Shown here: positions 16,215-25,142 of the stretch, piece by piece
Position numbering within the stretch: position 1 is the first letter of the stretch
Layout: each line of letters opens with the position of its first letter
Source of the DNA: CAILUG01 sp903844415
GTDB lineage: Bacteria; Pseudomonadota; Gammaproteobacteria; Pseudomonadales; Pseudohongiellaceae
NCBI GenBank assembly: GCA_947477655.1
Contig: CANJTS010000007.1
Coordinates: 112,930-176,929, forward strand
Direction: 5' to 3'
DNA: 64,000 bases
Program-made: the position numbers and the translations under genes
Notes under the pieces: generated by a model
What the model was told of the DNA's origin: nothing
Database searches by the model: none
What the model saw: the letters and a program-made list of their open reading frames with translations, nothing else

Positions 16215-16297
16215 CTTTGTGAAGGCGCGCATACTACCAATCTACGTCCTGTCGGGCAATCTTTTGCGTTACACTTGTTATCTGATTTTTTGTTTTG

Positions 16298-17959
16298 ATG
16301 GGTATTCGTGTGTCTCAACCAGCCTATATTCCAATTGCCGATACACTTTCCACAACACCTGCATGGCAAGCTCTGCAATCGGCATTACATCATTTAAAAA
16401 TTACCAAACCCCGTATCGCGAATTATTTCAGTCAGCATCCTGATCGCTTTGAAAAATTTAGTTTGAGCGCTGCAGGAATCTTACTAGACTACTCAAAAAA
16501 CCAGATATCGGAAGAAATACGCACTCTTTTGATCCAGTTGGCAGAGCAAGCCGGGATGCAGCAGGCCATTGCTGCAATGTTTAACGGTGAACTAATCAAC
16601 AATAGCGAGCAACGTGCTGCCTTGCATGTGTCTTTGCGCAGCCCATACAAAGTCACAGCCTGTGAACAAGCAGTGCATGCCACACTTAACCAAATGGAAA
16701 CTTTCGTGCAGCAGTTATCCAGCGGCGAGCGGCAAGGCTTCGACGGAAAACCCATCAAAGATGTGATAAATATCGGTATAGGTGGCTCCGATCTGGGGCC
16801 CGCTATGAGTTATCAAGCCCTGGCACCTTTTCATGTGGAACATTTGCGCTGTCATTTTGTTTCCAACGTTGATCCCGCTCATCTGGCGAGCACATTACAA
16901 ACCCTAAACCCAGCCACCACTTTGTTTGTGATTGCATCCAAAACATTTACCACACTGGAAACCAACCTCAATGCCCAAGTAGCTCGAGCTTGGCTAATTA
17001 GTGCAGGTTGCGTTGAACAAAATTTGGCTCGGCATTTTGCTGCGGTGACAACGAATACCGAACTAGCTGTTGCATTTGGCATTGCCCCAGCCAATATTTT
17101 TCCAATGTGGAACTGGGTTGGTGGACGCTATTCATTGTGGTCTGCAATTGGTCTGCCCATTGCGCTGGGTGTTGGCATGGAGAATTTTCGCGCGCTGCTG
17201 CGCGGAGCGCATGCCATGGACGAACATTTCCATAACGCACCACTGGCGCACAACATGCCTGTACTCATGGCGCTGCTTAGCTTGTGGTATTGCAATTTCT
17301 TAGGTGCAGAAAGCCAGGCCATATTGCCTTATGCACAAAATCTGCACCTGTTCCCGGCTTTTTTACAACAACTCGATATGGAGAGTCTGGGTAAACAAGC
17401 ACGAAAAGATGGCACATCACTTGATATTACCAGCGGCAGTATTGTGTGGGGCAGTGCGGGCACCAACGGACAACATTCATTTCATCAATTATTGCATCAA
17501 GGTACTCATCTAATTCCAACCGATTTTATTGCTGTAGTCGAAAGTGCCACTGACAATGGTCACCAACACCAACATTTATTAGCCAATTGTTTTGCACAAA
17601 GCCAGGCACTGATGGATGGCACAACATTGGAGAGCGAAACAGCACAATTACGCATGCAAGGTCTTAGTGAACAAGAAGTTGCTAAACTCGCACCACACAA
17701 GGTCATCCCGGGTAATCGACCGAGCAACACTTTACTGCTAAAAAAACTTACCCCAGAATCATTGGGAGCTTTAATTGCACTTTATGAACACAAGGTTTAT
17801 GCGCAAAGTGTGCTGTTGCAAATAAATGCATTCGATCAGTGGGGTGTTCAATTGGGCAAAGACTTGAGTGTTAATATTTACAAGGCGCTTACTGCTGTAG
17901 AGCAATGCACCGCATTCGATGCATCCACCAATGCCTTGATAAATCTGGCACGGGTCTAA
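16298..17959 (+). CDS. pgi: Glucose-6-phosphate isomerase
   Basis: A 553-residue cytoplasmic enzyme interconverting glucose 6-phosphate and fructose 6-phosphate in glycolysis and gluconeogenesis. The two PGI signatures are present: IGIGGSDLGP with SKTFTTLET for the sugar-phosphate site, and GSAGTNGQHSFHQLLHQG. Predicted catalytic residues are Glu362 (DMESLGK), His393 (GQHSFH) and Lys521 (QWGVQLGK). Length matches bacterial PGI (about 550). ATG 16298 is chosen over the adjacent TTG; a GTG at 16310 (VSQPAYIP) is another possibility, since no strong ribosome site precedes either. Monocistronic, divergent from tRNA-Thr. Confidence 0.97.
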   Translation: MGIRVSQPAYIPIADTLSTTPAWQALQSALHHLKITKPRIANYFSQHPDRFEKFSLSAAGILLDYSKNQISEEIRTLLIQLAEQAGMQQAIAAMFNGELINNSEQRAALHVSLRSPYKVTACEQAVHATLNQMETFVQQLSSGERQGFDGKPIKDVINIGIGGSDLGPAMSYQALAPFHVEHLRCHFVSNVDPAHLASTLQTLNPATTLFVIASKTFTTLETNLNAQVARAWLISAGCVEQNLARHFAAVTTNTELAVAFGIAPANIFPMWNWVGGRYSLWSAIGLPIALGVGMENFRALLRGAHAMDEHFHNAPLAHNMPVLMALLSLWYCNFLGAESQAILPYAQNLHLFPAFLQQLDMESLGKQARKDGTSLDITSGSIVWGSAGTNGQHSFHQLLHQGTHLIPTDFIAVVESATDNGHQHQHLLANCFAQSQALMDGTTLESETAQLRMQGLSEQEVAKLAPHKVIPGNRPSNTLLLKKLTPESLGALIALYEHKVYAQSVLLQINAFDQWGVQLGKDLSVNIYKALTAVEQCTAFDASTNALINLARV

Positions 17960-18057
17960 TACGGGATAATTTCAACAAATTACGCAAGAGTATTTATCAA
18001 GCGCTTGCGCAATAGTCGTTATTAGTTACAAATTCAATTTTTTAAAACGAGGTAAGC

Positions 18058-19227
18058 ATGAAGTTAGCGCAGGGTTTGTCTAGGCTGGGCACTGAATCAG
18101 CTTTCAAAATATTGGCTAAAGCCAAAGCTTTAGAGGCACAGGGACGCAGCATAGTTAATCTGGGCATCGGCTCACCCGATTTTCGAACACCAGCCAACAT
18201 TGTTGAAGCCGGAAAAAAAGCAATTGATGACGGCTTTCATTTTTATACACCCGCCAAAGGTTTGCCCGAATTAAGGGAAGCAGTGGCAAACGACATCCTC
18301 AAATATCGTGGTGTAAAAATCGACAAGGAAAATGTAATGGTGGTGCCCGGCGGCAAACCAACCATGTTTTTCGCCATCATGATGTTTGGTGAACCGGGTG
18401 CAGAGATCATGTATCCCAATCCGGGCTTTCCTATTTACGAATCGATGATTAATTTCACAGGCGCCAAGCCTGTACCAATCGAACTGCTGGAGTCTTCCGG
18501 TTTCGGTTTTGATCCCGACCGTGTATTGGCACAGATCACGCCCAATACTCGGCTCATCATCATTAACACGCCGGCCAATCCAACCGGTGGTGTGCTCGAA
18601 CGTGCGGCCATCGATCGTTTTGTGCAAGGGCTGGAGAAACATCCGCATGTGACGCTGCTGGCTGATGAAATTTATGCCCGGCTGACCTACGACGGCCTGC
18701 CGCATGTCAGTTTTATGGAATATGAATCCATTCGTGATCGCACCATTTTGCTGGATGGCTGGAGCAAAACTTACTCTATGACCGGTTGGCGTCTGGGCTA
18801 TGGCGTGTGGCCAAAGTCATTGATCGATCACGCCGAACGTTTACAGATCAACAGTAACTCCTGCCCTTCAGCACCTATACAACGCGCAGGAATCGAAGCG
18901 CTAAACGGCCCGCAGGATGCAGTGGCAATGATGTTGCAAACATTTGATGAACGCCGCAAACTAATTGTGCAACTGTTGAATGATGTGCCGGGTTTTTCTT
19001 GCATCATACCCAAGGGTGCTTTTTATGCCTTCCCCAATATTAAAGGTACCGGCATGCTTTCCAAACAACTGGAAGAACTGCTGCTAGAAGAAGCCGGGGT
19101 TGCAACTGTTGCAGGCACTAGCTTCGGCCATCTTGGTGAAGGGTATATTCGTTTCAGTTACGCCAGCAGCACCGAAAACATCCGGGAAGCTTTACGCCGG
19201 GTCAAAGAGTTTATGGCGTCGCGTTGA
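18058..19227 (+). CDS. Class I/II pyridoxal-phosphate aminotransferase
   Basis: A 389-residue fold-type I aminotransferase. NTPANPTGG (170-178) contains the PLP-contacting Asn, LADEIYARL (201-209) supplies Asp and Tyr, and DGWSKTYSMTGWRLGY (233-248) carries Schiff-base Lys237. The C-terminal GYIRFSYA has the substrate-carboxylate Arg. It groups with the aspartate/alanine-type subgroup (Ib gamma), so the amino donor may be aspartate, alanine or another amino acid. GAGG lies upstream of the ATG. Its stop overlaps the TTG start of the GH84 gene (TTGA). Confidence 0.92.
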   Translation: MKLAQGLSRLGTESAFKILAKAKALEAQGRSIVNLGIGSPDFRTPANIVEAGKKAIDDGFHFYTPAKGLPELREAVANDILKYRGVKIDKENVMVVPGGKPTMFFAIMMFGEPGAEIMYPNPGFPIYESMINFTGAKPVPIELLESSGFGFDPDRVLAQITPNTRLIIINTPANPTGGVLERAAIDRFVQGLEKHPHVTLLADEIYARLTYDGLPHVSFMEYESIRDRTILLDGWSKTYSMTGWRLGYGVWPKSLIDHAERLQINSNSCPSAPIQRAGIEALNGPQDAVAMMLQTFDERRKLIVQLLNDVPGFSCIIPKGAFYAFPNIKGTGMLSKQLEELLLEEAGVATVAGTSFGHLGEGYIRFSYASSTENIREALRRVKEFMASR

Positions 19228-20318
19228 TTTCCAAGAATGAGCCAAGCGTTTATAGAAAGCCCTTCCGACTAGGAGTGGTGGAGGGCTTTTTTGGTCGTCA
19301 GTGGAGCTGGCAAGCGCGACATGATTACGCCAGCTTTTTGACAGCGCAGGGTTTTAACAGCTACATCTATGCACCCAAGAATGACGGATATTTTCGCAAG
19401 CAATGGCAAGTGCCCTGCCAGGCCGATCATCTGCAACAATTACAACAACTGAGTCGGCACTACCAACAGCAGCAACTGGATTTCGGAATTGGACTAAGTC
19501 CTTTTGAGCTGTACCGCGATTTTTCAGCAAACAATCGCGCCCTACTGCAACTCAAGCTAGAACAGATCAATACCATTGCGCCTCAAACCTTGTGCATTCT
19601 GTTTGATGACATGATGGGCAATCTCGATAAACTGGCGCAGGTACAGTTGGAGATTGTGGATTTTGTGCGCAGCAATAGCTCAGCACAATCCTTTGTTGTA
19701 TGCCCCACTTATTATTCTGACGACCCCCTGCTAACCCGCCATTTTGGTGCACAGCCCCAGCATTATCTGGACGATCTAGGCAAAGGTCTGGCACAAGATA
19801 TCGATGTATTCTGGACCGGACCCAAAGTAATTTCTGCGTCTTATCCACGTGAGCATTTATTAGCAGTTGCCCAAAGACTGGGCCGCAAACCGCTGCTGTG
19901 GGATAACTATCCGGTCAATGATGCCAAACGGCTCACCAATCATTTGCATTTAAAACCTTTCATCAACAGGGAAAAGTATTTACAAGAACTAACCCAAGGT
20001 CATTTGGCCAATCCTATGAATCAGGCGTACCTGTCGCAATTGCCCTTGGTTTCGCTGGCAGCGCTGTATACGGATAAAACGTCTAACGCTAGTCAGGCTG
20101 TTACCGAGGTGTGGCAGACCTTATGCTCACCCGATCTGGCAACAGCCTTGCAAGAAGATGTGGAACTTTTTTATACCATGGGTCTAGCAGGCATTAGCGC
20201 CCAAGACCATAAACTGTTGGTTAATAAATATGTAAAATTTCAACCCCACGTTATGGCGGTAGAAGTACTAGATTGGCTTCAGGGTAACTATAGTTTTGAT
20301 CCAGCCTGCCTGACATAA
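19224..20318 (+). CDS. GH84 family beta-N-acetylglucosaminidase (O-GlcNAcase-like), cytoplasmic
   Basis: A 364-residue protein covering the GH84 catalytic barrel. GVVEGFFGRQWS lies at 17-28, YIYAPKND at 47-54, the catalytic acid pair at ILFDDM (Asp128-Asp129), VFWTGPKVIS at 195-204 and LLWDNYPVND at 225-233. All match O-GlcNAcase/NagJ active-site blocks, including the two adjacent Asp of substrate-assisted catalysis. There is no signal peptide and no accessory carbohydrate-binding or acetyltransferase-like domain, so it is a minimal cytoplasmic form. The only plausible start is TTG at 19224, overlapping the aminotransferase stop. It probably removes GlcNAc from a glycan or glycopeptide; the target is unknown. 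Confidence 0.88.
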   Translation: MISKNEPSVYRKPFRLGVVEGFFGRQWSWQARHDYASFLTAQGFNSYIYAPKNDGYFRKQWQVPCQADHLQQLQQLSRHYQQQQLDFGIGLSPFELYRDFSANNRALLQLKLEQINTIAPQTLCILFDDMMGNLDKLAQVQLEIVDFVRSNSSAQSFVVCPTYYSDDPLLTRHFGAQPQHYLDDLGKGLAQDIDVFWTGPKVISASYPREHLLAVAQRLGRKPLLWDNYPVNDAKRLTNHLHLKPFINREKYLQELTQGHLANPMNQAYLSQLPLVSLAALYTDKTSNASQAVTEVWQTLCSPDLATALQEDVELFYTMGLAGISAQDHKLLVNKYVKFQPHVMAVEVLDWLQGNYSFDPACLT

Positions 20319-20493
20319 ACTCATCTTACATTCCGTAGAAATCTGCTTAAATCAAGTTACCTCATAGTGCGGAAATATTTTAAATTTTTGAATGAACTGA
20401 TATTTTCTTAACTAATTATTTCTTGGTTCATGGCTAGGGCTCGCACACGTCGTGTCTTAGCTCCGATGTACTGTGCCTGATGACACTTAAGCC

Positions 20494-20527
20494 AAAAAAA
20501 AACGGGGCACTAGGCCCCGTTTTTTTT
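20494..20527. terminator. Bidirectional rho-independent terminator
   Basis: Stem CGGGGC/GCCCCG (20503-20508 and 20514-20519), loop ACTAG, flanked by A9 on the left and T8 on the right. It serves the aminotransferase-GH84 pair on plus and the TonB receptor on minus. Confidence 0.92.
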
Positions 20528-20585
20528 ATTCATTTAACGTGTTCTAAATAAAGGTGTTAGAGCCGAAACTCGCCCACCTTACTTC

Positions 20586-23500
20586 TTAGAAGTTGTAGTT
20601 CAAGCTCAGCTGATAACGACGACCTTCAAGATCGTAGTTGTCGCTTAAAGACTGTGAACCACCACGGTTACCGTAGCTCGCTACGATGGGCGGAGTCCTG
20701 TCTAACAGATTCTGCACATTAAACGAAGCATTCCAAGTAGAACCATTGCTCATCTCACCGTTATAGCCAAGCTGGCCATTAAACCAGGAGTTGGAGGCAA
20801 CGCTGTTGTCATCTACATCACGTCCTTCAATCCAAGTGGTATTAAGAACAGTGTTGTCGATGTAACGACCCTGCAACATGAAGGACATAGATCCCAGTGT
20901 GTAGGTGGTAGTAATTAAGCTGGTGAACTGCGGTGTACCCGTACCACCTTCAATGTGAGTAGAAACCGCACCAGGTGCTGATACGTTGGAGCGCTCGATA
21001 ATGTAACCCATCAGGCCACGCACCGAAAAGGATTCAAATTCACTGGCAAAGAAGTCTGGTTCGGTACGGTAAGCACCTTCGAAATCCACACCTTCTACAC
21101 GAGCCGAGGCTGAGTTCTGGAAGTAGTTGAATACTTTTTGCAACCCACCACCAGCATCACGCTCAATGAATTTACATTGAGCTGTAACACCTGCATAACA
21201 CTCATCAGTAATACGCTGAGCACCCAAGCTACCAACGGCATCTTTAATTTCTATCTGATACCAGTCAGTAGATACCTGCAAACCATCCAACCAAGATGGC
21301 TGATACACGATGCCCGCTACTACTGTATTGGCTCGTTCTGGTTTGAGATCGGGGTTACCGCCACTTACGGTGGTGATGGAAGTGGACGCACCATTACGGG
21401 TTGGATCGTTCACGGTGCCTCCGCCGCCTTGTGCATCAAGACGCTCGGAGAAGGTTGGCTCTCTTACGTCAAGTGACTTAGTGGCACGCACGCGCAAATC
21501 AGCAAACACTTCAAACTCTAGACCAATTTTCCAGGTATCAATTTTACCCGTTCTGGAATAGTCAGAGCGACGCGCAGCCATAGAACCACCTACCGATTGA
21601 TCACCAGAAGTAGATTCCCAGATTGGCGCCTGTAACTCACCAAAATATTCCGTAACGTCGTAACCACCCGCCAGTAAAGGCACAGTGGAGAAGGCGTGCA
21701 TGTTGGCACTGCCAGTTGTGTAGTTGTGAGAAACACCTTTAATACCCAACTCAGGAGCGTTCAAAGGTGGGCCCACATCTTCTACGATCTGGCCACCCTG
21801 TGTAGTTGCACCATCGGTCATGGATTGTTCACGATAGTTCACACCACCAGCAAAAGAAACAGGACCATAACCCCAGCCCTCGTAGACTTCGCCTTGTAAC
21901 AATACTTCAGCGAAATCCTGGTTGATGTGGCCAATTCCGAACTTGTCGGTACCGATATAGTCGATAGCAGCTGCGCTGATGTTACCGTTACCCATTACGT
22001 TATAAGGTACGCAGCCACTGATAGTGCCGTCATCTGTACCAATAGGGGAAGGCAAGGGCACACGTGCTGGAGCAGGCTGACCACTTTGCTGAGCCGAGGC
22101 GATTCTCCAATCCCCTGTATCAGTAAATTTGCCTTGTACTACGGGAGCGGCTGCCAATTGAGCAAGCGTTGGGTTAACCGTAGTTACACGGCACACGATA
22201 GCACCGGCTGGATTACGTACTGCGTCCATAGCCAAGAACATACGATCAACACGGATTTTTTCATAAACCTGCGATTTTTTCTCAGACTCACCAGACTGAA
22301 TGTTGCCACTCAAGGTAAAGTCGTTGGGCAGATCAGCACTAAAGCCTACTGACCAAGATTGTGTGCTCAGTACGTTATGGTCGCGCTCATTGGCACCAAT
22401 TTCGGGCACACCGTAGAAAGAACCAATCTTGCCCACCGACAGGAAGGGTATATTGCCTGCGACCATTGCCGCTTTGACATTGGCTGGCAAGTAGGCGTTA
22501 TCCTGGAACACAGTAGCATTTCCCAAACCACCTAGCTCATAGCCGGAGCGGCCATCTTCTTGATTGGACTCCGAACGACCGGCCAGGGCCTGACCATAGA
22601 CAGTAATGTTATCGGTCAAATCGTATTGCAAACCCACGAAGCCGGAACGACCTACTACTTCTGCTCCATTAATACCGCCAGCACCAAATGCGTGATTGTG
22701 AATTATGGATTCTGGACCACCAGACATAGATTGCGTACCGCCGATCGCTGTTACATCACCGTTAATAAAGGGGGTGATATTGGCGCCATCTGGGGTGAAA
22801 CGCATACGGTTGAGGCCGCTGGCCAAAAACGCTGTATTTTGCGCTGCTGTGTAGAAATAAGGTGTGAGCAGACTAGGAGTACCTACGCCCGGGCTGACAA
22901 TCAATCCATACGGTGAAGTCACCGAAGAGGTTACCCATGGCAAGGTCAAACGTTGTGGCACACCTGGAGTTGCGGCAAAAGATACAAATTTTGGGTTGGT
23001 TACATGGCCCCAGCGTTGGAAATAGTCAGAACTCAGAGTTTCTGGTTGACGCTCGATTTGATTGATGTATTTGGAATCAAAAGAGGCAATAACATTCAAA
23101 CGCTCACCAAACTGTTTACCGCCAGCAACAGAGAAGTTATAACGCTGGCCGTCACCTACTTCGGTAATACCAGTACCTGTTGATATTTTAAGGCCCTGGA
23201 ATTGACGATCTATGATGAAATTGGTTACGCCACCGAGTGCGTCAGCACCGTAAGCGGCAGAAGCGCCGCCGGTGACCACGTCTACGGTACGAATCAATCC
23301 TGTTGGCAAGGTATCTACGTTTACAGAACCGGCTTTATCGCCTGGTACTACACGTGAACCATCCAGCAGTACCAGCGTACGGTTGGCACCGAGGCTGCGC
23401 ATGTTAAGGAAAGAACCACCCGCTGTACTAAACAGTGCTCCGCCGCCGCGTTGTGCTGATTGTGTTCCAAAAAATTGTGGCAAAGTTCCCAGCTGCTCGC

Positions 23501-23729
23501 TGACGATCCCGCCTGGATCGATATCGGTTAATTCAGTAAGTGTTATTGCAGTTACTGGTGTTGGTGCCGCCATACCGTCAGTGGTACGAATACGTGAACC
23601 AGTAATTTGAATCTCTTCCAGTGCTTCTGCTGCATTAATAACTGGGGACATGACCAGACCTGCAGCAATTGCAGAGACAGACAGCGCTAGCGCTTTGGTT
23701 TTGAATCCCCTGAAGATTGATTTTTGCAT
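20586..23729 (-). CDS. TonB-dependent outer-membrane receptor (1047 aa)
   Basis: The largest receptor in the window. A signal peptide ends INAA (about 34), then EEIQITGSRIRT, and a plug domain has NMRSLGANRTLVLLDGSR and VVTGGASAAYGADALGGVTN. A long barrel with several extended loops ends in LSLNYNF. It is the same subtype as the receptor at 8085-11090 and not the ZnuD- or siderophore-like type. GAGGAG lies 7 nt before the ATG at 23729, which is preferred over the adjacent TTG. Upstream lie a 6 x 9-bp repeat array and twin operator-like sites. Ligand unknown. Confidence 0.93.
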   Translation of the reverse strand: MQKSIFRGFKTKALALSVSAIAAGLVMSPVINAAEALEEIQITGSRIRTTDGMAAPTPVTAITLTELTDIDPGGIVSEQLGTLPQFFGTQSAQRGGGALFSTAGGSFLNMRSLGANRTLVLLDGSRVVPGDKAGSVNVDTLPTGLIRTVDVVTGGASAAYGADALGGVTNFIIDRQFQGLKISTGTGITEVGDGQRYNFSVAGGKQFGERLNVIASFDSKYINQIERQPETLSSDYFQRWGHVTNPKFVSFAATPGVPQRLTLPWVTSSVTSPYGLIVSPGVGTPSLLTPYFYTAAQNTAFLASGLNRMRFTPDGANITPFINGDVTAIGGTQSMSGGPESIIHNHAFGAGGINGAEVVGRSGFVGLQYDLTDNITVYGQALAGRSESNQEDGRSGYELGGLGNATVFQDNAYLPANVKAAMVAGNIPFLSVGKIGSFYGVPEIGANERDHNVLSTQSWSVGFSADLPNDFTLSGNIQSGESEKKSQVYEKIRVDRMFLAMDAVRNPAGAIVCRVTTVNPTLAQLAAAPVVQGKFTDTGDWRIASAQQSGQPAPARVPLPSPIGTDDGTISGCVPYNVMGNGNISAAAIDYIGTDKFGIGHINQDFAEVLLQGEVYEGWGYGPVSFAGGVNYREQSMTDGATTQGGQIVEDVGPPLNAPELGIKGVSHNYTTGSANMHAFSTVPLLAGGYDVTEYFGELQAPIWESTSGDQSVGGSMAARRSDYSRTGKIDTWKIGLEFEVFADLRVRATKSLDVREPTFSERLDAQGGGGTVNDPTRNGASTSITTVSGGNPDLKPERANTVVAGIVYQPSWLDGLQVSTDWYQIEIKDAVGSLGAQRITDECYAGVTAQCKFIERDAGGGLQKVFNYFQNSASARVEGVDFEGAYRTEPDFFASEFESFSVRGLMGYIIERSNVSAPGAVSTHIEGGTGTPQFTSLITTTYTLGSMSFMLQGRYIDNTVLNTTWIEGRDVDDNSVASNSWFNGQLGYNGEMSNGSTWNASFNVQNLLDRTPPIVASYGNRGGSQSLSDNYDLEGRRYQLSLNYNF

Positions 23730-23902
23730 CAACTTTCTCCTCGATGATGAGTGTTTACATTAATAAAATAGCCCTTGCGGGATATTAAGTACGGGTGGAT
23801 AACCAAAAAACCTTTAATTACAAGCACTTACTTGAGCGTAGGCGCTATGAAATCCTTTTCCGATTATTTTTTAGAATGCTGACTATATTAAACACAACTA
23901 TT

Positions 23903-23956
23903 AAAACGCTGAAAACGCTGAAAACGCTGAAAACGCTGAAAACGCTGAAAACGCTG
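23903..23956. repeat. Perfect 6 x 9-bp tandem repeat (AAAACGCTG)
   Basis: Six identical copies with no interruption, about 174 bp upstream of the TonB receptor start and about 240 bp upstream of the FkbM methyltransferase gene, in their shared divergent region. Perfect identity indicates recent expansion or active slippage. Confidence 0.95.
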
Positions 23957-24078
23957 AGGTAGCTGAAGGATATAAGCCAACTAATTTTTCATGTATCTCC
24001 CCCTAGGTAGATTTGAAGCCAGCAGACCCTAAATGTCAATCCAAATCTGGCATATGGGGTATGTGAACCTAGCAATTC

Positions 24079-24115
24079 TGATAAAAATTACCACTAATTT
24101 TGGTAAAAATTACCA
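24079..24115. promoter_or_regulatory. Twin operator-like sites upstream of the methyltransferase
   Basis: TGATAAAAATTACCA (24079-24093) and TGGTAAAAATTACCA (24101-24115) are two near-identical 15-bp sites, 22 bp apart start to start, which is two helical turns. The second has arms TGGTA/TACCA. The phasing suggests cooperative binding of a dimeric regulator. Confidence 0.5.
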
Positions 24116-24196
24116 CATAATTTGAGTGCTTTATCCTCAGCAACACACCCTATAGACTTCTGCCTGAAGACCCCTACTTGTCTGAGCCCACCCCGC

Positions 24197-25042
24197 ATGG
24201 AAAACACCCACACCCTGACCACTTTATTGGGCCATCAAATTACGGTTTTTAAAGGGGATCATATCGCAGACAAAATCGCCCACCATGGCCTTTATGAGAA
24301 GGAAACCCTCACCTTTTTACTCGCCTTAATGGAGCGAATCCATCATCCGGTGGTGCTGGATATAGGGGCCAATATTGGCAACCATACCTTGGCCTTTGCC
24401 ACCCAGGCCACACATGTACACGCTTTTGAGCCTATCGATCTCATCTACAACCTGCTTAAGCAGAACGTTAGCCAAAACAAACTCGCCAATGTAAGCGTCC
24501 ACAATTTTGCCCTGTCGGACACCGCGGGAACAGCCACGATCTACATGGAGCAGGCTGGCAATATAGGGATGTCCAGTTTTGACCAGCGCGCCAAGGGGGG
24601 AGAAGCGGTAACGGTAACCAAAATGCGTGGCGACGACTTTGCTGCAAACCAGCATCTGGTCAAACTGGATCTAGTCAAAATTGATGTGGAAGCCCATGAA
24701 GTCTTCGTTTTACGTGGGCTGATGCAGACACTACGCGCCCACCGTCCTTTTATCACCATGGAATGGAACGACCCGCTCACTATAGAACGCCTGAGTGGCT
24801 CGCCTGAATTGAATTTTTTGTCCGAGAACTACCAGATTTACGTGCTGGGCAATAACTATGATCGTGCCTGGTGGTTAGGTCAGCCTTTTGCTTTTATACA
24901 GCGAAAATTCACCCGTGCTTTTCGAAAGCGTAAAGCAGTGCTCTACCCTTTTAATCCCAGCAAGCTTTACGACAATCTGTTACTTATCCCCAACGGCAAA
25001 GAAGCCGTGCTCGAACAACTGGATATTGCCCGCCGCATGTAA
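24197..25042 (+). CDS. FkbM family methyltransferase
   Basis: A 281-residue SAM-dependent methyltransferase. VVLDIGANIGNHTLAFA (52-68) is motif I, VHAFEP (74-79) the acidic loop, VHNFALSDTAGTATIY follows, and LVKIDVEAHEVFVLRG (159-174) is the FkbM-type motif IV/V. Family members O-methylate sugars or polyketides, often in polysaccharide biosynthesis, but no glycosyltransferase lies nearby. ATG 24197 is used; an in-frame TTG at 24122 would add 25 residues. It is convergent with the quinohemoprotein gene and has no obvious terminator. Confidence 0.85.
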   Translation: MENTHTLTTLLGHQITVFKGDHIADKIAHHGLYEKETLTFLLALMERIHHPVVLDIGANIGNHTLAFATQATHVHAFEPIDLIYNLLKQNVSQNKLANVSVHNFALSDTAGTATIYMEQAGNIGMSSFDQRAKGGEAVTVTKMRGDDFAANQHLVKLDLVKIDVEAHEVFVLRGLMQTLRAHRPFITMEWNDPLTIERLSGSPELNFLSENYQIYVLGNNYDRAWWLGQPFAFIQRKFTRAFRKRKAVLYPFNPSKLYDNLLLIPNGKEAVLEQLDIARRM

Positions 25043-25142
25043 GAATTTAATTCAAGATGTACCGCTGCAGGCAACAATAAGTTGCAAGGCTCGGCATGTT
25101 GCTAAATGGCTTGTCGGGAGGCGGCAATACACCCCTGCTCCT

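Noticed and set aside
20586..23729. Several long open frames on the strand opposite the TonB receptor
   Set aside because: They are antisense shadows of a well-conserved receptor gene, with low-complexity translations and no family match.
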